From contig PTJZ01000011.1 in assembly GCA_002937455.1 (NCBI GenBank), forward strand, positions 62,001 through 126,000: DNA of 64,000 bases. The letters run 5' to 3'. This document shows positions 63,304 to 64,000 of this stretch, piece by piece. The notes below the pieces were generated by a model, which saw only the letters and a list, made by a program, of their open reading frames with translations, did not search any database and had not been told where the DNA came from. The translations under genes were made by a program, and so were the position numbers. This DNA comes from Alphaproteobacteria bacterium MarineAlpha11_Bin1. Its GTDB lineage: Bacteria; Pseudomonadota; Alphaproteobacteria; MPNO01; UBA830. Position 1 is the stretch's first letter, and every line of letters begins with the position of its first letter.

Positions 63304-63759
63304 TTACGACTTCTGACTTCCGTCCCCCTTTTTTCTTCCCAATCCGATTTGCTTAGCAAAATTGGATCTTTGTTTTGCATAGTTTGGCGCAACCATCGGA
63401 TAGTCTGTGGCAAGCCCCCATTTCTCTCGGTATTCTTCAGGGGATAAATCGTAGACAGTACGCAGGTGACGTTTCAGCATCTTAAGTTTTTTTCCGTCTT
63501 CTAGGCAGACTAGGTGATCTGGTGTTATTGATCGGCGAACCGCTACGGCGGGTTTCAGCTTATTTTGGTGCCCATTTTTGGAATCCTCACTGATGGATAT
63601 AAGTGACCGGTATACAACATTGACTAATTCGGGCACTTCATTTGTGGGTAGCGGGTTATTTCCAGCGTACGCGGCGACGATCTCGACCGCCATGCGCAGG
63701 ATACTGGTATTTCTCTGCTTATCATCGTCAGCTAACATCCGTGAAGAGACATCCAACAT
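63304..63759 (-). CDS. MucR/Ros family transcriptional regulator
   Basis: A 151-aa member of the alphaproteobacterial MucR/Ros family, which controls polysaccharide, motility and symbiosis or virulence genes. AVEIVAAYAGNN and SITPDHLVCLEDGKKLKMLK, followed by RHLRTVYDLSPEEYREKWGL and DYPMVAPNYA, are unmistakable. The zinc-finger positions are reduced: C, then D in place of the second Cys, one His, and Val where most members have the last His. ATG 63759 follows GGAG closely; ATG 63738 and a TTG at 63807 are other options. Confidence 0.85.
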   Translation of the reverse strand: MLDVSSRMLADDDKQRNTSILRMAVEIVAAYAGNNPLPTNEVPELVNVVYRSLISISEDSKNGHQNKLKPAVAVRRSITPDHLVCLEDGKKLKMLKRHLRTVYDLSPEEYREKWGLATDYPMVAPNYAKQRSNFAKQIGLGRKKGDGSQKS

Positions 63760-64000
63760 CACTCCAAAAATCGATATGGTGATCACACGTATTTTATTAT
63801 CTGTCAAACATAGAAAATAGGCTGAATACAGTGAAAACTGTTTAGGTAGGAAAGATTATTGTACCTCAACAAATTAAGTGTGGAGTTTCTATTACTCGGT
63901 GTTTTCGTAAATTATCTGAGCAGATAGAGTTGTTCCGAACCACTTAAGATTTATGTTTAGATATAAAAACACTTTCTTCCTGCGACTAAGATATAGTCAA
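63760..64000. other. Upstream region of the MucR-like gene
   Basis: The last 240 bp are AT-rich and hold no ORF that I can support. The promoter of the MucR-like gene is expected here. Confidence 0.35.

Overview
The window looks like a chromosomal segment of an alphaproteobacterium of moderate GC, probably a free-living, perhaps marine, Rhodospirillales-like organism; the taxonomic placement is inference. The evidence is a DUF1489 gene, a MucR/Ros-type regulator, an alphaproteobacterial RpoH, a HemB without the zinc cysteines, and the block rpoZ-rsh-pdxJ-acpS-lepB-rnc-era-recO-parC. Two tRNA genes are present (Leu-GAG and Gly-CCC). No rRNA, CRISPR array, transposase, integrase or phage gene was seen.

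Layout. 1-2474: tRNA-Leu with a terminator, an MgtE magnesium channel and a DUF1489 protein. 2484-13434: an aromatic-acid catabolic cluster. It holds a three-component Rieske dioxygenase (reductase, ferredoxin, alpha and beta subunits resembling terephthalate dioxygenase), a PdxA/TphB-like diol dehydrogenase, a divergent GntR/FCD regulator with a likely operator at 5582-5592, and a lower meta-cleavage operon (semialdehyde dehydrogenase, hydratase, acylating acetaldehyde dehydrogenase, aldolase, oxalocrotonate decarboxylase). No ring-cleavage dioxygenase or tautomerase is visible. 13716-18693: a minus-strand operon of three tandem TauE/SafE permeases, a single-subunit molybdopterin enzyme and a RidA protein. 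18822-23801: a CoA-transferase, a DMT permease and a ChaC-like protein, then a coupled SDR / methyltransferase / class II aldolase set. 23816-23889: tRNA-Gly.

24238-32723 is AT-rich. After a periplasmic binding protein it carries a compact minus-strand chemosensory operon: tandem CheW, CheA with degenerate extra Hpt repeats, a REC-REC class III cyclase and a methyl-accepting protein. It contains no CheY, CheR or CheB. It reads like a self-contained route from a receptor to cyclic nucleotide synthesis. 33002-36203 is a tightly coupled four-gene operon of unknown function: a FAH-family enzyme, a DUF120 (archaeal CTP-dependent riboflavin kinase-like) protein, an enolase-superfamily enzyme and a second FAH-family protein that lacks two metal ligands. 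36261-40953 (minus) holds a Rieske protein, a small unknown protein and an ACMSD-like amidohydrolase, then a dehalogenase, an alpha/beta hydrolase and a PLP dehydratase.

41275-54117 is housekeeping: dapA-smpB, a family-5-like uracil-DNA glycosylase next to a broken NYN-domain gene, folK, and the rpoZ-to-parC block with many overlapping starts. 54295-63759 holds bpt, a small operon of uncertain catabolic role (thioesterase, Pht5-like protein, MetE-like barrel protein, flavin reductase), metY-hemB, rpoH, a thioesterase and a MucR-like regulator.

The most interesting loci are the chemosensory-cyclase operon, the FAH/DUF120/enolase/FAH operon, and the TauE-TauE-TauE-Mo-enzyme-RidA operon. Gene functions are assigned by recognising family motifs by eye; no database search was possible.
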